Shown: positions 1 through 9,102 of the stretch, in pieces
Numbering within the stretch: the first letter of the stretch is position 1
How the letters are laid out: each line of letters starts with the position of its first letter
Source: RFTU01 sp049423145
GTDB lineage: Bacteria; Pseudomonadota; Gammaproteobacteria; Burkholderiales; Burkholderiaceae_C
DNA: 64,000 bases
NCBI GenBank assembly: GCA_049423145.1
Contig: JBMSQF010000001.1
Location: 1-64,000, forward strand
Reading direction: 5' to 3'
Position numbers and translations under genes: made by a program
The notes under the pieces: model-generated
Seen by the model: the letters and a program-made list of their open reading frames with translations, nothing else
The model's database searches: none
Told to the model about the DNA's origin: nothing

Positions 1-718
1 CCGAGGCCACCATGTACTTGATCGTCTCCAGGCTCGAGCCCTCGAAGCTCTTGCGTATGCCCTCGGCATCCTGTGAGAAGCGCGCGAACTCCGGACAAAC
101 CTCCAGCACCTGGTCGCGGAAGCAATGCCCGGTTCCCAGCAGGAGCATGGTTTCCTGCTTGATCTCCTCGCTGGCGATCGTCTTGCGCTTGGCCAGCGGA
201 TGCGCCCTGGGCACCGCCACCAAGAAGGGTTCGTCGTACAGCGGCGCCATGGCCAGCCCGGTATCGGGGAAGGGCTCGGCCAGGACGGCGCAGTCGATTT
301 CTCCGGTGCGCAGCATTTCCAATAACTTGACCGTGAAGTTCTCCTGCAGCACCAGTGGCATCTGCGGCACGCGCTCGATCGTGTTCTTGACCAACTCGGG
401 CAGCAGGTAGGGTGCAATCGTGTAGATGATGCCCAGCTTCAGGGGGCCCGACAGCGGGTCCTTCCCCCGCGCGGCGATCTCCCGGATGGCAGCAGCCTGC
501 TCGATCACGCTTTGGGCCTGACGCACGATGGCCTCGCCCAGGGGGGTGACCGCGACCTCGGTGCCGCCGCGCTCGAAGATCTTCACATCCAGCTCCTCTT
601 CGAGCTTCTTGATGGCCACCGACAGGGTGGGCTGGGAGACGAAGCAGGCCTCGGCCGCGCGGCCGAAGTGCTTCTCTCTTGCGACGGCCACGATGTAGCG
701 GAGTTCGGTCAGGGTCAT
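1..718 (-). CDS. oxyR: Hydrogen peroxide-inducible transcriptional activator OxyR (3' end beyond the window)
   Basis: LysR-family activator that senses hydrogen peroxide and switches on antioxidant genes. The first 239 codons are visible and the C-terminal part lies left of the window. The N-terminus (MTLTELRYIVAVAREKHFGR) is a standard LysR winged helix-turn-helix. Counting from the ATG at 718, cysteines fall at residues 199 (in GTGHCFRDQ) and 208 (in VLEVC), exactly the positions of the redox disulfide pair in E. coli OxyR. That separates it from other LysR proteins. It is divergent from panB. On its own strand the next gene upstream of the panBC pair is recG; oxyR-recG adjacency is known in other proteobacteria. 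Confidence 0.95.
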   Translation of the reverse strand, partial: MTLTELRYIVAVAREKHFGRAAEACFVSQPTLSVAIKKLEEELDVKIFERGGTEVAVTPLGEAIVRQAQSVIEQAAAIREIAARGKDPLSGPLKLGIIYTIAPYLLPELVKNTIERVPQMPLVLQENFTVKLLEMLRTGEIDCAVLAEPFPDTGLAMAPLYDEPFLVAVPRAHPLAKRKTIASEEIKQETMLLLGTGHCFRDQVLEVCPEFARFSQDAEGIRKSFEGSSLETIKYMVAS

Positions 719-763
719 GGCGCCATTGTGCGTTGGGCAGTTCCGGTCTGCGTCTGGCTTGGA

Positions 764-799
764 GCAGGGCCACTGAAGAAGGTTCCTGAAAGGCCCTGC
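764..799. repeat. Inverted repeat between oxyR and panB
   Basis: Two perfect 8-bp arms (GCAGGGCC at 764-771 and GGCCCTGC at 792-799) are separated by 20 bases in the 184-bp divergent spacer. It could be an operator or simply a hairpin. I saw no clear ATAG/CTAT-type OxyR site. Confidence 0.35.
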
Positions 800-902
800 C
801 CATGACCGCGCGTCCGCCACGGGCTCAGCCCATGGCTACACTCGCGCCCCATGACGGTGCTCTTCCGCGTTCAACGCTGAAGGCACGCCCGGAGAAGCCG
901 CC

Positions 903-1706
903 ATGGACCGCAAACCCCTGACCTTGCACAAGCTTCGCGAAATGCACAAGGCTGGCGAGAAGATCGCCATGCTGACCTGCTACGACGCCGCCTTTGCCGC
1001 TTTGCTCGATGATGCGGGCATCGACTGCCTGTTGGTGGGGGATTCGCTGGGCATGGTGCTGCAGGGGCGCTCATCGACCAATGCGGTGGCCCTGGAGGAC
1101 ATCGCCTATCACCTTGAATGCGTGTCGCGCGCACAGCCGAGCGCTTGGTTGATCGGCGACCTGCCCTTCGGCAGCTATCACGAAGGGCCCGACCAGGCCA
1201 TGCGGTCGTCCGTGGCGCTGATGGCCGCCGGTGCGCAGATGGTCAAGCTTGAGGGCGGCGGCTGGACCGCCGAGACGGTTCGCTTCCTCGTTGAGAGGGG
1301 CGTGCCGGTGTGTGCCCACCTGGGCCTCACGCCGCAAAGTGTCCATGCCTTGGGCGGCTGGCGGGTACAGGGGCGCGATGAAGCGGGCGCCGCGTTGCTC
1401 AAGGCCCACACGCGCGAACTTGCCGACGCAGGCGCTGCGATGGTGGTGCTGGAGCTGATGCCCTCGGCCTTGGCTCGGGAGATCACCGAAGGGGCCGACA
1501 TCATCACCATCGGCATTGGAGCGGGCGCGGGCTGCAGTGGACAGGTGCTGGTGCTGCACGACATGCTGCACATCACACCGGGTCGAAAGCCCCGGTTCGT
1601 GCGCAACTTCATGGAGGGTTCGGCCTCCCTTCACGAGGCGGTGAGCCGCTATGTGGCCGATGTGAAGTGCGGGGCCTTCCCCGACGAAGCGGTCCACGGC
1701 TACTGA
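903..1706 (+). CDS. panB: 3-methyl-2-oxobutanoate hydroxymethyltransferase PanB
   Basis: First committed enzyme of pantothenate synthesis: transfers a hydroxymethyl group from 5,10-methylene-THF to 2-oxoisovalerate, giving ketopantoate. Cytosolic TIM barrel, 267 aa, the usual length. Family hallmarks are visible: MLTCYDAAFA near the N-terminus, the metal-binding LLVGDSLGMVLQG stretch, MVKLEGG in the middle, and the VCAHLGLTPQSV loop. The ATG at 903 is preceded at a suitable distance by GGAG. It is followed after 74 bp by panC on the same strand, so the two probably form an operon. PanD and PanE are not in the window. Confidence 0.96.
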   Translation: MDRKPLTLHKLREMHKAGEKIAMLTCYDAAFAALLDDAGIDCLLVGDSLGMVLQGRSSTNAVALEDIAYHLECVSRAQPSAWLIGDLPFGSYHEGPDQAMRSSVALMAAGAQMVKLEGGGWTAETVRFLVERGVPVCAHLGLTPQSVHALGGWRVQGRDEAGAALLKAHTRELADAGAAMVVLELMPSALAREITEGADIITIGIGAGAGCSGQVLVLHDMLHITPGRKPRFVRNFMEGSASLHEAVSRYVADVKCGAFPDEAVHGY

Positions 1707-1780
1707 GCCCCCGGGCACTCAGCCCCGCTGTTCCGCGGACCGGCGCCTGTGGCTGCCGCATCGTGTAGGCTCATCGACTC

Positions 1781-2617
1781 ATGACGATTCGCGTTCTTCA
1801 CACCATCGCCGAATTGCGCGGCGTGCTGGCCGGCCAGGCGGCGGTGGGTTTCGTGCCCACCATGGGCAACCTGCACCAGGGTCACCTGGACCTGGTTCAG
1901 ATCGCCCGGCCTCGCTCCCGCGTCGTGGTCGCCAGCATCTTCGTCAACCGCCTGCAGTTTGGGCCAAACGAGGATTTCGACCGCTACCCGCGCACCATGG
2001 AAGCCGATGTGCGGGCGCTGGAGGAGGCGGGCTGTGATCTGGTGTTTGCGCCCATGGAGCGTGAGCTCTACCCCGTGCCGCAGGGTTACAAGGTGCACCC
2101 ACCTTCGGAAGGCGCCGACATCTTGGAGGGCCACTTCCGTCCGGGCTTCTTCGTGGGTGTGGCCACTGTGGTGCACAAGCTGTTCAACATCGTGCAGCCG
2201 CAGTTGGCTGTTTTCGGGCAGAAGGACTACCAGCAGCTGATGATCATCCGCAACATGGTGCAGCAGATGGCGCTGCCCATCGAGATCATCGCGGGGCCAA
2301 CGACTCGGGCGGATGATGGTTTGGCGCTGTCATCGCGCAATGGTTACCTCAGCGCGCAGGAGCGCGCCGAAGCACCCGCCTTGCATGCCCTGCTGCAGGA
2401 CATGGGTCGACGCGTTCGTGCCGAGGGCGTCGCAGCGATAACGGCTATCGAGCAAGAAGCGATGCAGTCCCTGACCGCGCGCGGCTGGAAACCCGACTAC
2501 CTCACCATCCGCCGCCGCTCCGATCTTCAGCCGCCGGGCGCATCCGGTGAGCCCTTGGTCGCGCTGGCCGCGGCCAAGCTGGGCACGACGCGCTTGATCG
2601 ACAACCTGGAAATCTAA
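1781..2617 (+). CDS. panC: Pantoate--beta-alanine ligase PanC
   Basis: ATP-dependent condensation of pantoate with beta-alanine to pantothenate, completing the pathway begun by PanB. 278 aa, typical of the family. It shows the nucleotide-binding HIGH-like motif in GFVPTMGNLHQGHLDLV near residue 25, the FVNRLQFGPNEDFDRYPR segment, GQKDYQQL, and the KMSKS-like region SSRNGYLS. The stop codon runs directly into a GGGGTC palindrome, leaving almost no spacer to the convergent recG stop. Confidence 0.96.
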   Translation: MTIRVLHTIAELRGVLAGQAAVGFVPTMGNLHQGHLDLVQIARPRSRVVVASIFVNRLQFGPNEDFDRYPRTMEADVRALEEAGCDLVFAPMERELYPVPQGYKVHPPSEGADILEGHFRPGFFVGVATVVHKLFNIVQPQLAVFGQKDYQQLMIIRNMVQQMALPIEIIAGPTTRADDGLALSSRNGYLSAQERAEAPALHALLQDMGRRVRAEGVAAITAIEQEAMQSLTARGWKPDYLTIRRRSDLQPPGASGEPLVALAAAKLGTTRLIDNLEI

Positions 2618-2636
2618 TGGGGTCTGACCCCATTTT
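2616..2636. repeat. Short palindromic repeat, GGGGTCTGACCCC core (copy 1)
   Basis: AATGGGGTCTGACCCCATT-type palindrome located between the convergent ends of panC and recG. The same core occurs twice near 10.44-10.50 kb. As a stem-loop it could also end transcription from either side. The dispersed, symmetric form resembles REP elements. Confidence 0.7.
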
Positions 2637-2640
2637 CGGC

Positions 2641-4701
2641 TCAGGCCTTGAGGTACTCGACCCTCGACGCCAGCCACCGCTGCACATGCGCTGCAGCGGC
2701 GGCCGGATGCTCGTCCAGCAAGCGTGGCGCCACGGCCCGTGCGTGCTGAAGCAGCGCTGAATCCTCCTGGAGGTCGGCGAACCTCAACAGCGCATCGCCG
2801 CTCTGCCGCGCACCCATGAATTCGCCGGGGCCGCGAATGTCCAGATCGCGCCGTGAAATCTCGAAGCCGTCGGTGGTCTCGGCCATGGCCTTCAGCCGCG
2901 CTTTGCCTGTGTCTGACAGCGGCGGCGTGTAAATCAGCACGCACACGCTGGCCGCCGCACCCCGCCCGACGCGGCCACGCAACTGGTGCAGCTGCGCCAG
3001 GCCGAAGCGCTCAGCGTGCTCGATCACCATCAGGCTGGCATTGGGCACATCCACTCCCACCTCGATGACCGTGGTGGACACCAGCACCGGCATCTGCCCG
3101 CCGCCGAACAGCGACATCACCGCCGCCTTTTCAGCCGCCGGCATGCGCCCGTGCAGCAGGCCCACCAGGTGACCTTCCAGGGCTTCGCTCAATTGCTGGT
3201 GGGTTTCGGTGGCGTTCTGCAGGTCCAGCGCCTCGCTTTCCTCGATCAGGGGGCACACCCAGTACACCTGCCGCCCGGCCCGCACTTCTTCGCGAATGCG
3301 TTCGATCACATCGGGCCGACGGGTATCCGCGAACACCTTGGTCACGATCGGCGTACGGCCCGGCGGCAGTTCGTCGATGGTGCTCACCGAAAGGTCCGCG
3401 TAGTAGGTCATCGCCAGCGTGCGGGGGATGGGCGTGGCGGTCATCATCAGCAGGTGGGGCTCCAGCGAGGAGCCCTCGAGCTTTTGTCGCAGCGCCAGCC
3501 GCTGCGCCACACCGAAGCGGTGCTGTTCGTCGATGAGCGCCAGCCCGAGCCGCGCGAACTGGACCGAGTCCTGGATCACGGCCTGCGTGCCCACCACCAG
3601 GGCGGCCTCACCGCTGCCGGTCTTGTCCATCATGGCCTGGCGCGCCTTGCCTTTGACGCTGCCCGTGAGCCAGGCCACACACTGCCCGCGCGCCTCCAAC
3701 AGGGGTGAAAGCCAGCCCACCAGCTTTCTGAAGTGCTGCTCGGCCAGGATTTCGGTGGGGGCCATCAGCGCGCACTGCCACCCGGCATCGATGGCCACCG
3801 CAGCGGCCAAGGCGGCCACCACGGTCTTGCCCGAGCCGACATCGCCCTGCAGCAGCCGGTGCATGGGTTCGCTGCGTGCCAGGTCTTGTGCGATCTCCTC
3901 GACCACCCGCCGCTGCGCGCCCGTGAGGTCGAAGGGCAGGGCGGCCAGCAGCTGTTCGGGAAGCCCACCGGGTGAGGCCTTCATCGAGGGCGCCTGGCGC
4001 GAGGCGCGTTCGCGCTGTGCCATCAACTGGCTGATCTGTTGGGCCAGCAGCTCCTCCCATTTCAGCCGCTGCCATGCGGGGCTGCTGCGGTGCTCCAGGT
4101 CTTCCAGCGAAGCGTGCGGGCTCGGGTGATGCAGGCTGTGCAGAGCCTCTCGAAGGGTCGGCAGGCCGGGCCGCACCAGGTGAGGCGGCAGCACCTCGAC
4201 CAGGTGGGCGCGGCCCAGTGCGCCGGCCACGGCTTTGCGCAAGTAGGCCTGTGGCAGTGCGGCACTGGTGGGGTACACCGGCGTGAGGGCGGTGGCCAAG
4301 GGCGTCTCATCGTCCACGGGCTTGAAGGCCGGGTGCACCATTTCATACCCGAAAAAGCCGCCACGCACCTCCCCGCGCGTGCGGATGCGCGCACCCGCCA
4401 CCAGGGTCTTCTGGTGCGAAGGGTAGAAGTGCAGGAAGCGCAGGATCAGTTCGCCGCTGGCATCCTGGAGTCGCACGATCAACTGCCGACGCGGCCGCAA
4501 CTCCACCCGCGTCTCGCGCACCACACCTTCGCATTGCGCGCTTTGGCCCTGACGGAGGTCCCCAATGGCCGTCAGACGGGTTTCGTCCTCGTAGCGCAGT
4601 GGAAGATGAAGGGCCAGGTCGACATCGCGCTTGAGCCCCATCTTTTCCATCGCCTTCTGCGGCGCGGATTTCGGCTTGTCGGCGGCGTCGGGATCGGCCA
4701 T
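2641..4701 (-). CDS. recG: ATP-dependent DNA helicase RecG
   Basis: Branch-migrating superfamily-2 helicase that regresses stalled forks and processes Holliday junctions. The N-terminal wedge/OB region is followed by helicase motifs: Walker A LLQGDVGSGKTVVAAL, motif II DEQHRFGV, MTATPIPRT, and motif VI QLRGRVGRG. The ATG at 4701 gives 686 aa starting MADPDAADK. In-frame alternatives exist at 4716 and 4761; the latter has a good GAGGG box but overlaps the divergent queA start by 2 bp. I prefer 4701 because RecG proteins usually begin shortly before the QKAMEKMGL region. Confidence 0.95.
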   Translation of the reverse strand: MADPDAADKPKSAPQKAMEKMGLKRDVDLALHLPLRYEDETRLTAIGDLRQGQSAQCEGVVRETRVELRPRRQLIVRLQDASGELILRFLHFYPSHQKTLVAGARIRTRGEVRGGFFGYEMVHPAFKPVDDETPLATALTPVYPTSAALPQAYLRKAVAGALGRAHLVEVLPPHLVRPGLPTLREALHSLHHPSPHASLEDLEHRSSPAWQRLKWEELLAQQISQLMAQRERASRQAPSMKASPGGLPEQLLAALPFDLTGAQRRVVEEIAQDLARSEPMHRLLQGDVGSGKTVVAALAAAVAIDAGWQCALMAPTEILAEQHFRKLVGWLSPLLEARGQCVAWLTGSVKGKARQAMMDKTGSGEAALVVGTQAVIQDSVQFARLGLALIDEQHRFGVAQRLALRQKLEGSSLEPHLLMMTATPIPRTLAMTYYADLSVSTIDELPPGRTPIVTKVFADTRRPDVIERIREEVRAGRQVYWVCPLIEESEALDLQNATETHQQLSEALEGHLVGLLHGRMPAAEKAAVMSLFGGGQMPVLVSTTVIEVGVDVPNASLMVIEHAERFGLAQLHQLRGRVGRGAAASVCVLIYTPPLSDTGKARLKAMAETTDGFEISRRDLDIRGPGEFMGARQSGDALLRFADLQEDSALLQHARAVAPRLLDEHPAAAAAHVQRWLASRVEYLKA

Positions 4702-4759
4702 GCGGGCATTCTGCATGACCGACAATGGCGGTTTTGACAGGTCGGTACAGCCTGACACC

Positions 4760-5902
4760 ATGACGACGCCCTCTGCTTCTCCCTCCCAGCCTGCTGGCCG
4801 CTCCGGCCAGGACCGCGATTACACGCTGGCCGATTTCGACTTCAGCCTCCCGCAGGGCCTGATTGCCCAACATCCCACGGCAGAACGCAGCGCCTCGCGC
4901 CTGCTGGACGGCCGCGCCGAAGCGCCGGTGGACCGCGTCTTTCACGATCTGCCGACTTTGCTCGACCCCCGCGACCTGCTGGTGTTCAACGACACCCAGG
5001 TGATCAAGGCCCGCCTGCACGGTGAGAAGCCCACCGGCGGTGCCGTTGAGGCGCTGGTCGAACGAATCCTGCCCGGCGGATGCGAGGTCTGGGCCCACTT
5101 GCGCGCCAGCAAGTCACCCAAGCCGGGCTCAACCCTGCGTTTCGGTTCGACCGACCACGCCGGTGCCCGGCGAGGCGGCACATTCGACGGCTTCTCTGCC
5201 GTGGTGTTGGGCCGCTGCGGCCCGGAGGACGCGCTGTTTCACCTGCGGTTTCCCGCCGACCCCCACACCCTGCTGCAGCGCCACGGCCACGTCCCCCTGC
5301 CGCCCTACATCGAACATGCCGACACCACCGAGGACGAGTCGCGCTACCAAACCGTGTTTGCCGCCAAGCCTGGGGCCGTGGCCGCACCCACGGCATCGCT
5401 GCACTTCGACGAGAGCGTTTTGCGCGCGCTGGACGAGCGCGGCATCCGCCGAGCGAACATCACCTTGCATGTGGGAGCAGGCACCTTCCAGCCGGTGAGA
5501 ACCGAGAACTTGCGTGATCACCAGATGCACAGCGAGCGGTTCGAGGTGAGCGAGCAGACCGTAGCGGCCGTACAAGAAACGCGTGCCCGGGGTGGCCGCA
5601 TCTGGGCCGCAGGGACGACCACGATGCGCGCCCTGGAGTCAGCGGCGCTTGGGGCTGCGGATGGCCGCTTGCGGCCCGGCTCGCGCGAGACCGACATCTT
5701 CATCACCCCCGGCTTTGACTTCCGCGTGGTCGACGGCCTCATCACGAACTTCCATCTGCCCAAGAGCACCCTGTTGATGCTGGTGAGTGCGTTTGCAGGC
5801 CACGGTCACATCATGGCCCTCTACCGCCACGCCATTGAAGCGGGCTATCGATTCTTCAGCTATGGCGACGCGATGCTGCTGCAGCGCCAGGCCGCACGCT
5901 GA
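4760..5902 (+). CDS. queA: S-adenosylmethionine:tRNA ribosyltransferase-isomerase QueA
   Basis: Transfers and isomerises the ribose of SAM onto preQ1 in tRNA to make epoxyqueuosine. 380 aa. Family blocks are clear: LADFDFSLPQGLIAQHP, RLLDGRAEAP, DLLVFNDTQVIKARL, the VPLPPYIEHAD region, HLHVGAGTFQPV-like TLHVGAGTFQPVRTENL, and TNFHLPKSTLLMLVSAF near the C-terminus. The ATG at 4760 adds about 20 residues before the conserved start region and is the only suitable ATG. It is followed 10 bp later by tgt, the enzyme acting before it in the same pathway. It is divergent from recG. Confidence 0.95.
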   Translation: MTTPSASPSQPAGRSGQDRDYTLADFDFSLPQGLIAQHPTAERSASRLLDGRAEAPVDRVFHDLPTLLDPRDLLVFNDTQVIKARLHGEKPTGGAVEALVERILPGGCEVWAHLRASKSPKPGSTLRFGSTDHAGARRGGTFDGFSAVVLGRCGPEDALFHLRFPADPHTLLQRHGHVPLPPYIEHADTTEDESRYQTVFAAKPGAVAAPTASLHFDESVLRALDERGIRRANITLHVGAGTFQPVRTENLRDHQMHSERFEVSEQTVAAVQETRARGGRIWAAGTTTMRALESAALGAADGRLRPGSRETDIFITPGFDFRVVDGLITNFHLPKSTLLMLVSAFAGHGHIMALYRHAIEAGYRFFSYGDAMLLQRQAAR

Positions 5903-5912
5903 TCACCTCCCC

Positions 5913-7085
5913 ATGCTTGCATTCGAACTGTTGCGCACCGAAGGGCATGCCCGCCGCGGCCGGCTCACGCTCAACCACGGCGTGGTGCAAACGCCCATCT
6001 TCATGCCGGTGGGGACTTACGGCACCGTCAAGGGTGTGATGCCGCGCAGCCTGGAAGAGATGGGCGCGCAGATCATTCTGGGCAACACCTTCCACCTGTG
6101 GCTGCGCCCGGGCCTGGACATCCTCAAGCAATTTGGTGGCCTGCACGGCTTCGAGCGCTGGGACAAGCCCATCCTCACCGACAGCGGCGGCTTTCAGGTG
6201 TGGAGTCTCTCCGGTGAAGACGGCAAGGGGCGCCAGATCACCGAAGAGGGCGTGCGATTCGCTTCACCGGTGACCGGCGACAAGCTCTTCCTGACGCCCG
6301 AGGTGAGCATGCAGATTCAGACCGTGCTCAATTCGGACATCGTGATGCAGTTCGACGAGTGCACGCCCTACCAGACTGCAGGCCAGCTCACCACCGAAGC
6401 GCAGGCCCGTGCCTCGATGGAGCTCAGCTTGCGCTGGGCCCGGCGTTGCAGGATCGAATTTGCCCGTCTCGAGAATCCGAATGCCCTGTTCGGGATCGTG
6501 CAGGGCGGTATGTTCGAGAGCCTGCGCCAGGAGTCGCTGGAACAGCTGGTCGAGCTGAACCTGCCGGGCTATGCGGTGGGCGGGGTTTCAGTGGGCGAGC
6601 CCAAGGAAGACATGTTGCGGCTGACGGCCCACACCCCACACCGACTGCCGGCGAACAAGCCGCGTTACCTGATGGGCGTGGGCACGCCGGAGGATCTGGT
6701 CTACGGCGTGCAGCATGGCGTCGACCTGTTCGACTGCGTCATGCCCACGCGCAACGCGCGCAATGGCCACCTGTTCACCCGCTTCGGTGACCTCAAGATC
6801 CGGAATGCCCGCCACAAGATGGATGAGCGGCCCCTGGACCCCACCTGCGCCTGCTACGCCTGCAAGGGCATCACGCGTGAAGACGGCACGGTGAGCGGCG
6901 CCTTCAGCCGCGCCTACCTCCACCACCTGGACCGTTGCGGTGAGATGCTCGGCCCGATGCTGGCCAGCATTCACAACTTGCATTACTACCTGAACCTGAT
7001 GAGGGAAGTGCGGCAGGCTTTGGATGAGGGCCGATTTGCAGCGTATGCGCTGCAGTTCGCGCAGGATCGTGCCCGCGGGGTTTGA
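5913..7085 (+). CDS. tgt: tRNA-guanine transglycosylase Tgt
   Basis: Exchanges guanine-34 for preQ1 in GUN-anticodon tRNAs. 390 aa. The substrate-binding aspartate region (ILTDSGGFQVWSL), the catalytic region (FDCVMPTRNARNG) and the zinc site (CACYACKGI followed by a histidine in YLHHLDRC) are all present. The ATG at 5913 gives MLAFELLRTEGHARRG, matching the usual N-terminus. It is probably cotranscribed with queA. The convergent rlmJ stop is 20 bp beyond its stop. Confidence 0.96.
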   Translation: MLAFELLRTEGHARRGRLTLNHGVVQTPIFMPVGTYGTVKGVMPRSLEEMGAQIILGNTFHLWLRPGLDILKQFGGLHGFERWDKPILTDSGGFQVWSLSGEDGKGRQITEEGVRFASPVTGDKLFLTPEVSMQIQTVLNSDIVMQFDECTPYQTAGQLTTEAQARASMELSLRWARRCRIEFARLENPNALFGIVQGGMFESLRQESLEQLVELNLPGYAVGGVSVGEPKEDMLRLTAHTPHRLPANKPRYLMGVGTPEDLVYGVQHGVDLFDCVMPTRNARNGHLFTRFGDLKIRNARHKMDERPLDPTCACYACKGITREDGTVSGAFSRAYLHHLDRCGEMLGPMLASIHNLHYYLNLMREVRQALDEGRFAAYALQFAQDRARGV

Positions 7086-7105
7086 GGCCACTTTTCTCTT
7101 CGAGG

Positions 7106-7966
7106 CTATTTCAGCGCCGCTTCCACGTGCCACCGAGGCCGCTCGACCTGCGCGAGCCGCACGGCCAGTGCCGGCAGTGCTTCATCGAGCATCGGTTTGA
7201 TGGGATGTGGCGGGTTGATCACGAACACCCCACTGCCCATCATGCCGAAACCACGCCCGTCGGCAGCCTGCACCTGCAGTTGCGCATCCAGCCAGCCTTT
7301 GGGTGCGGCGGCAGCGGCGGCGCGAAGCCGCTTGGGCAACTGGACCGCTTCCACCAATTGCACCAAGGGGTACCACACGATCACCACCGCTTGGGCAAAG
7401 CGCGTCATCACTTCGCGGACCGCAGCAACCACCTTGCCGTAGTCGGCCTTCAGCTCATAGCTTGGATCGATCAGGATGAGGCCGCGCCGTGAAGGCGGCG
7501 GGAGCTCACGCGCCAGGCCTGCAAACCCATCGGCCAGGTGCACCTGGGTGTGGGGTCGTCCGGCCAAGAAAGCGCGCAGGATGCGCTCGTCCGTGGGGTG
7601 CATCTCGTAGAGATGAAGTGAATCGTTGGGCCGCAGCAGCATTTGCGCGATGGCTGGAGAGCCCGGGTACTGACTCAGCCGCGCCCCAGCCCCACCATTG
7701 AAGGCCCGCACCAGGTCGAGATAACGCAGCACCGATGCGGGCAGGCCCTGGCTATCGCGCCACAGGGCGGCTACGCCGCCCTCAAACTCGGCCTTGCGTC
7801 CGGCGTAGCGCCCTTCGAGGGAATACCCGCCGGCCCCGGCGTGCGTGTCGACCACCGTGTAGGGCTTGTCCTTGTCACCCATGTGGCGCAGCACCTCGGC
7901 CAGCACCAGGTGCTTCAGGACATCACCATGGTTGCCGGCGTGAAACGCATGTCGGTAAGCGAGCAT
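7106..7966 (-). CDS. rlmJ: 23S rRNA (adenine-2030-N6)-methyltransferase RlmJ
   Basis: SAM-dependent methyltransferase that modifies A2030 of 23S rRNA. The ATG at 7966 gives 286 aa starting MLAYRHAFHAGNHGDVLKH, which is the family signature start. VVDTHAGAGGYSL is the SAM-binding region. The catalytic motif reads IDPSYE where E. coli has DPPY. Upstream in-frame sequence has no conserved character, so I reject the longer reading. It is divergent from the His/Gly-rich secreted protein gene. Confidence 0.92.
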   Translation of the reverse strand: MLAYRHAFHAGNHGDVLKHLVLAEVLRHMGDKDKPYTVVDTHAGAGGYSLEGRYAGRKAEFEGGVAALWRDSQGLPASVLRYLDLVRAFNGGAGARLSQYPGSPAIAQMLLRPNDSLHLYEMHPTDERILRAFLAGRPHTQVHLADGFAGLARELPPPSRRGLILIDPSYELKADYGKVVAAVREVMTRFAQAVVIVWYPLVQLVEAVQLPKRLRAAAAAAPKGWLDAQLQVQAADGRGFGMMGSGVFVINPPHPIKPMLDEALPALAVRLAQVERPRWHVEAALK

Positions 7967-8058
7967 GGGCCACTGTAGCCCAAGGCATCCTCCTGCGGCC
8001 GTGCTGTCAACCGTGCGCGCGGGCCCTGCGTTGAGTTTGAACCCCACCGGAGTTCAGC

Positions 8059-8523
8059 ATGCGCCCCCTTGCACCTCCCCTGTCCCTGACCATCCTGGCC
8101 ACCGCGCTCGCACTGGCAACCGCCCTGCCGGCGCAGGCGCATCACGGGGGTCGCCATGGGGGCCACGCTGGGCATGGCCACCCGGGCCATCACGGCGGCC
8201 ACGGCCTCGCGGGGGGCTGGGGCCACAAGCATCATGGACATCACCGCGGCAGCGTGTGGGGCCCCCTCATCGTGGGCGGACTGATCGGCGCTGCTGTGGC
8301 CCATGCATCCACGGCCCAGGCTCAAACCCAGCCGCCAGCGGTGGTCGTGCCGTGGGCGCCGGCCGTGGCGTCTCACCTCATCCCGGCGCCGATCGCACCC
8401 CCGATGGTCATCGCGCCGGCTCAACCGGCACCGCCACGCGTGCAGTACTACTGTGCGCCTTATCGCGCCCACTATCCTGTCGTCTCCAGCTGCCCGGAGC
8501 CCTGGTACGTGATGCCCTACTGA
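8059..8523 (+). CDS. Exported His/Gly-rich protein of unknown function
   Basis: 154 aa. A signal peptide ending near PAQA (about residue 26) is followed by a stretch of roughly 45 residues rich in His and Gly (HHGGRHGGHAGHGH and similar). A short hydrophobic segment (GPLIVGGLIGAAVAHAS) and a Pro/Ala linker come next. The C-terminus, YYCAPYRAHYPVVSSCPEPW, has two cysteines; this tail recurs in many small envelope proteins of proteobacteria. The His-rich block suggests metal binding, but nothing in the sequence proves it. A GGAG box precedes the ATG. No operon partner: the next gene starts 78 bp later. Confidence 0.75.
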   Translation: MRPLAPPLSLTILATALALATALPAQAHHGGRHGGHAGHGHPGHHGGHGLAGGWGHKHHGHHRGSVWGPLIVGGLIGAAVAHASTAQAQTQPPAVVVPWAPAVASHLIPAPIAPPMVIAPAQPAPPRVQYYCAPYRAHYPVVSSCPEPWYVMPY

Positions 8524-8601
8524 TGCTCAGCTGATGCCATACTGAGCCTGCCTCAGGCCCTTTCAGGGCCCTCCAGCGCCCTACACCCATCGGAGCCGCG
8601 C

Positions 8602-9102
8602 ATGACCCACGACCATGGCAGCCAGGCTGGTCACCAACCCGAACCCCCGTCGCCGGCTTGGAAGCACGATGGGGTGCGCGTGGTGCCGAGCGACCAACTC
8701 GACCCCAACACCGCGCAGACCCCGGGCATGGACCGCAAGGCGGCCATCACCTTCGCCCGGGTGGGTGCGCAGAAGCTGTGGGCCGGCACCGTCCATATCC
8801 ACCCCGATGCGAAGACCGGCGCGCACCACCATGGGCCCTTGGAGAGCGTGATCTATGTGGTCAAGGGTCGCGCCCGCATGCGCTGGGGCGAGAACCTCGA
8901 GTTCACCGCCGAGGCCGGACCGGGGGACTTCATCTACGTGCCGCCCTTCGTGCCCCACCAGGAAATCAACGCCAGCCCGACCGAGGTGCTGGAATGCGTG
9001 CTGGTGCGCAGCGACGGCGAGGCCACCGCGGTGAACCTGGACATCGAACCGGTGGAGAAGCCGGAGACGGTGCTGTGGGTGGATCCCATCCACCGCGGCT
9101 GA
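8602..9102 (+). CDS. Cupin-domain protein
   Basis: 166 aa single-domain cupin. The metal-binding first motif is seen as GAHHHGPLESVIYVVKG (about residues 73-90) and the second as PGDFIYVPPFVPHQE (about residues 109-123). Substrate unknown; related small cupins act as isomerases, dioxygenases or binding proteins. The N-terminal 15 residues are His-rich (MTHDHGSQAGHQ). Its TGA stop abuts the TCA of the convergent flavin reductase-like gene with no spacer. Confidence 0.85.
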   Translation: MTHDHGSQAGHQPEPPSPAWKHDGVRVVPSDQLDPNTAQTPGMDRKAAITFARVGAQKLWAGTVHIHPDAKTGAHHHGPLESVIYVVKGRARMRWGENLEFTAEAGPGDFIYVPPFVPHQEINASPTEVLECVLVRSDGEATAVNLDIEPVEKPETVLWVDPIHRG

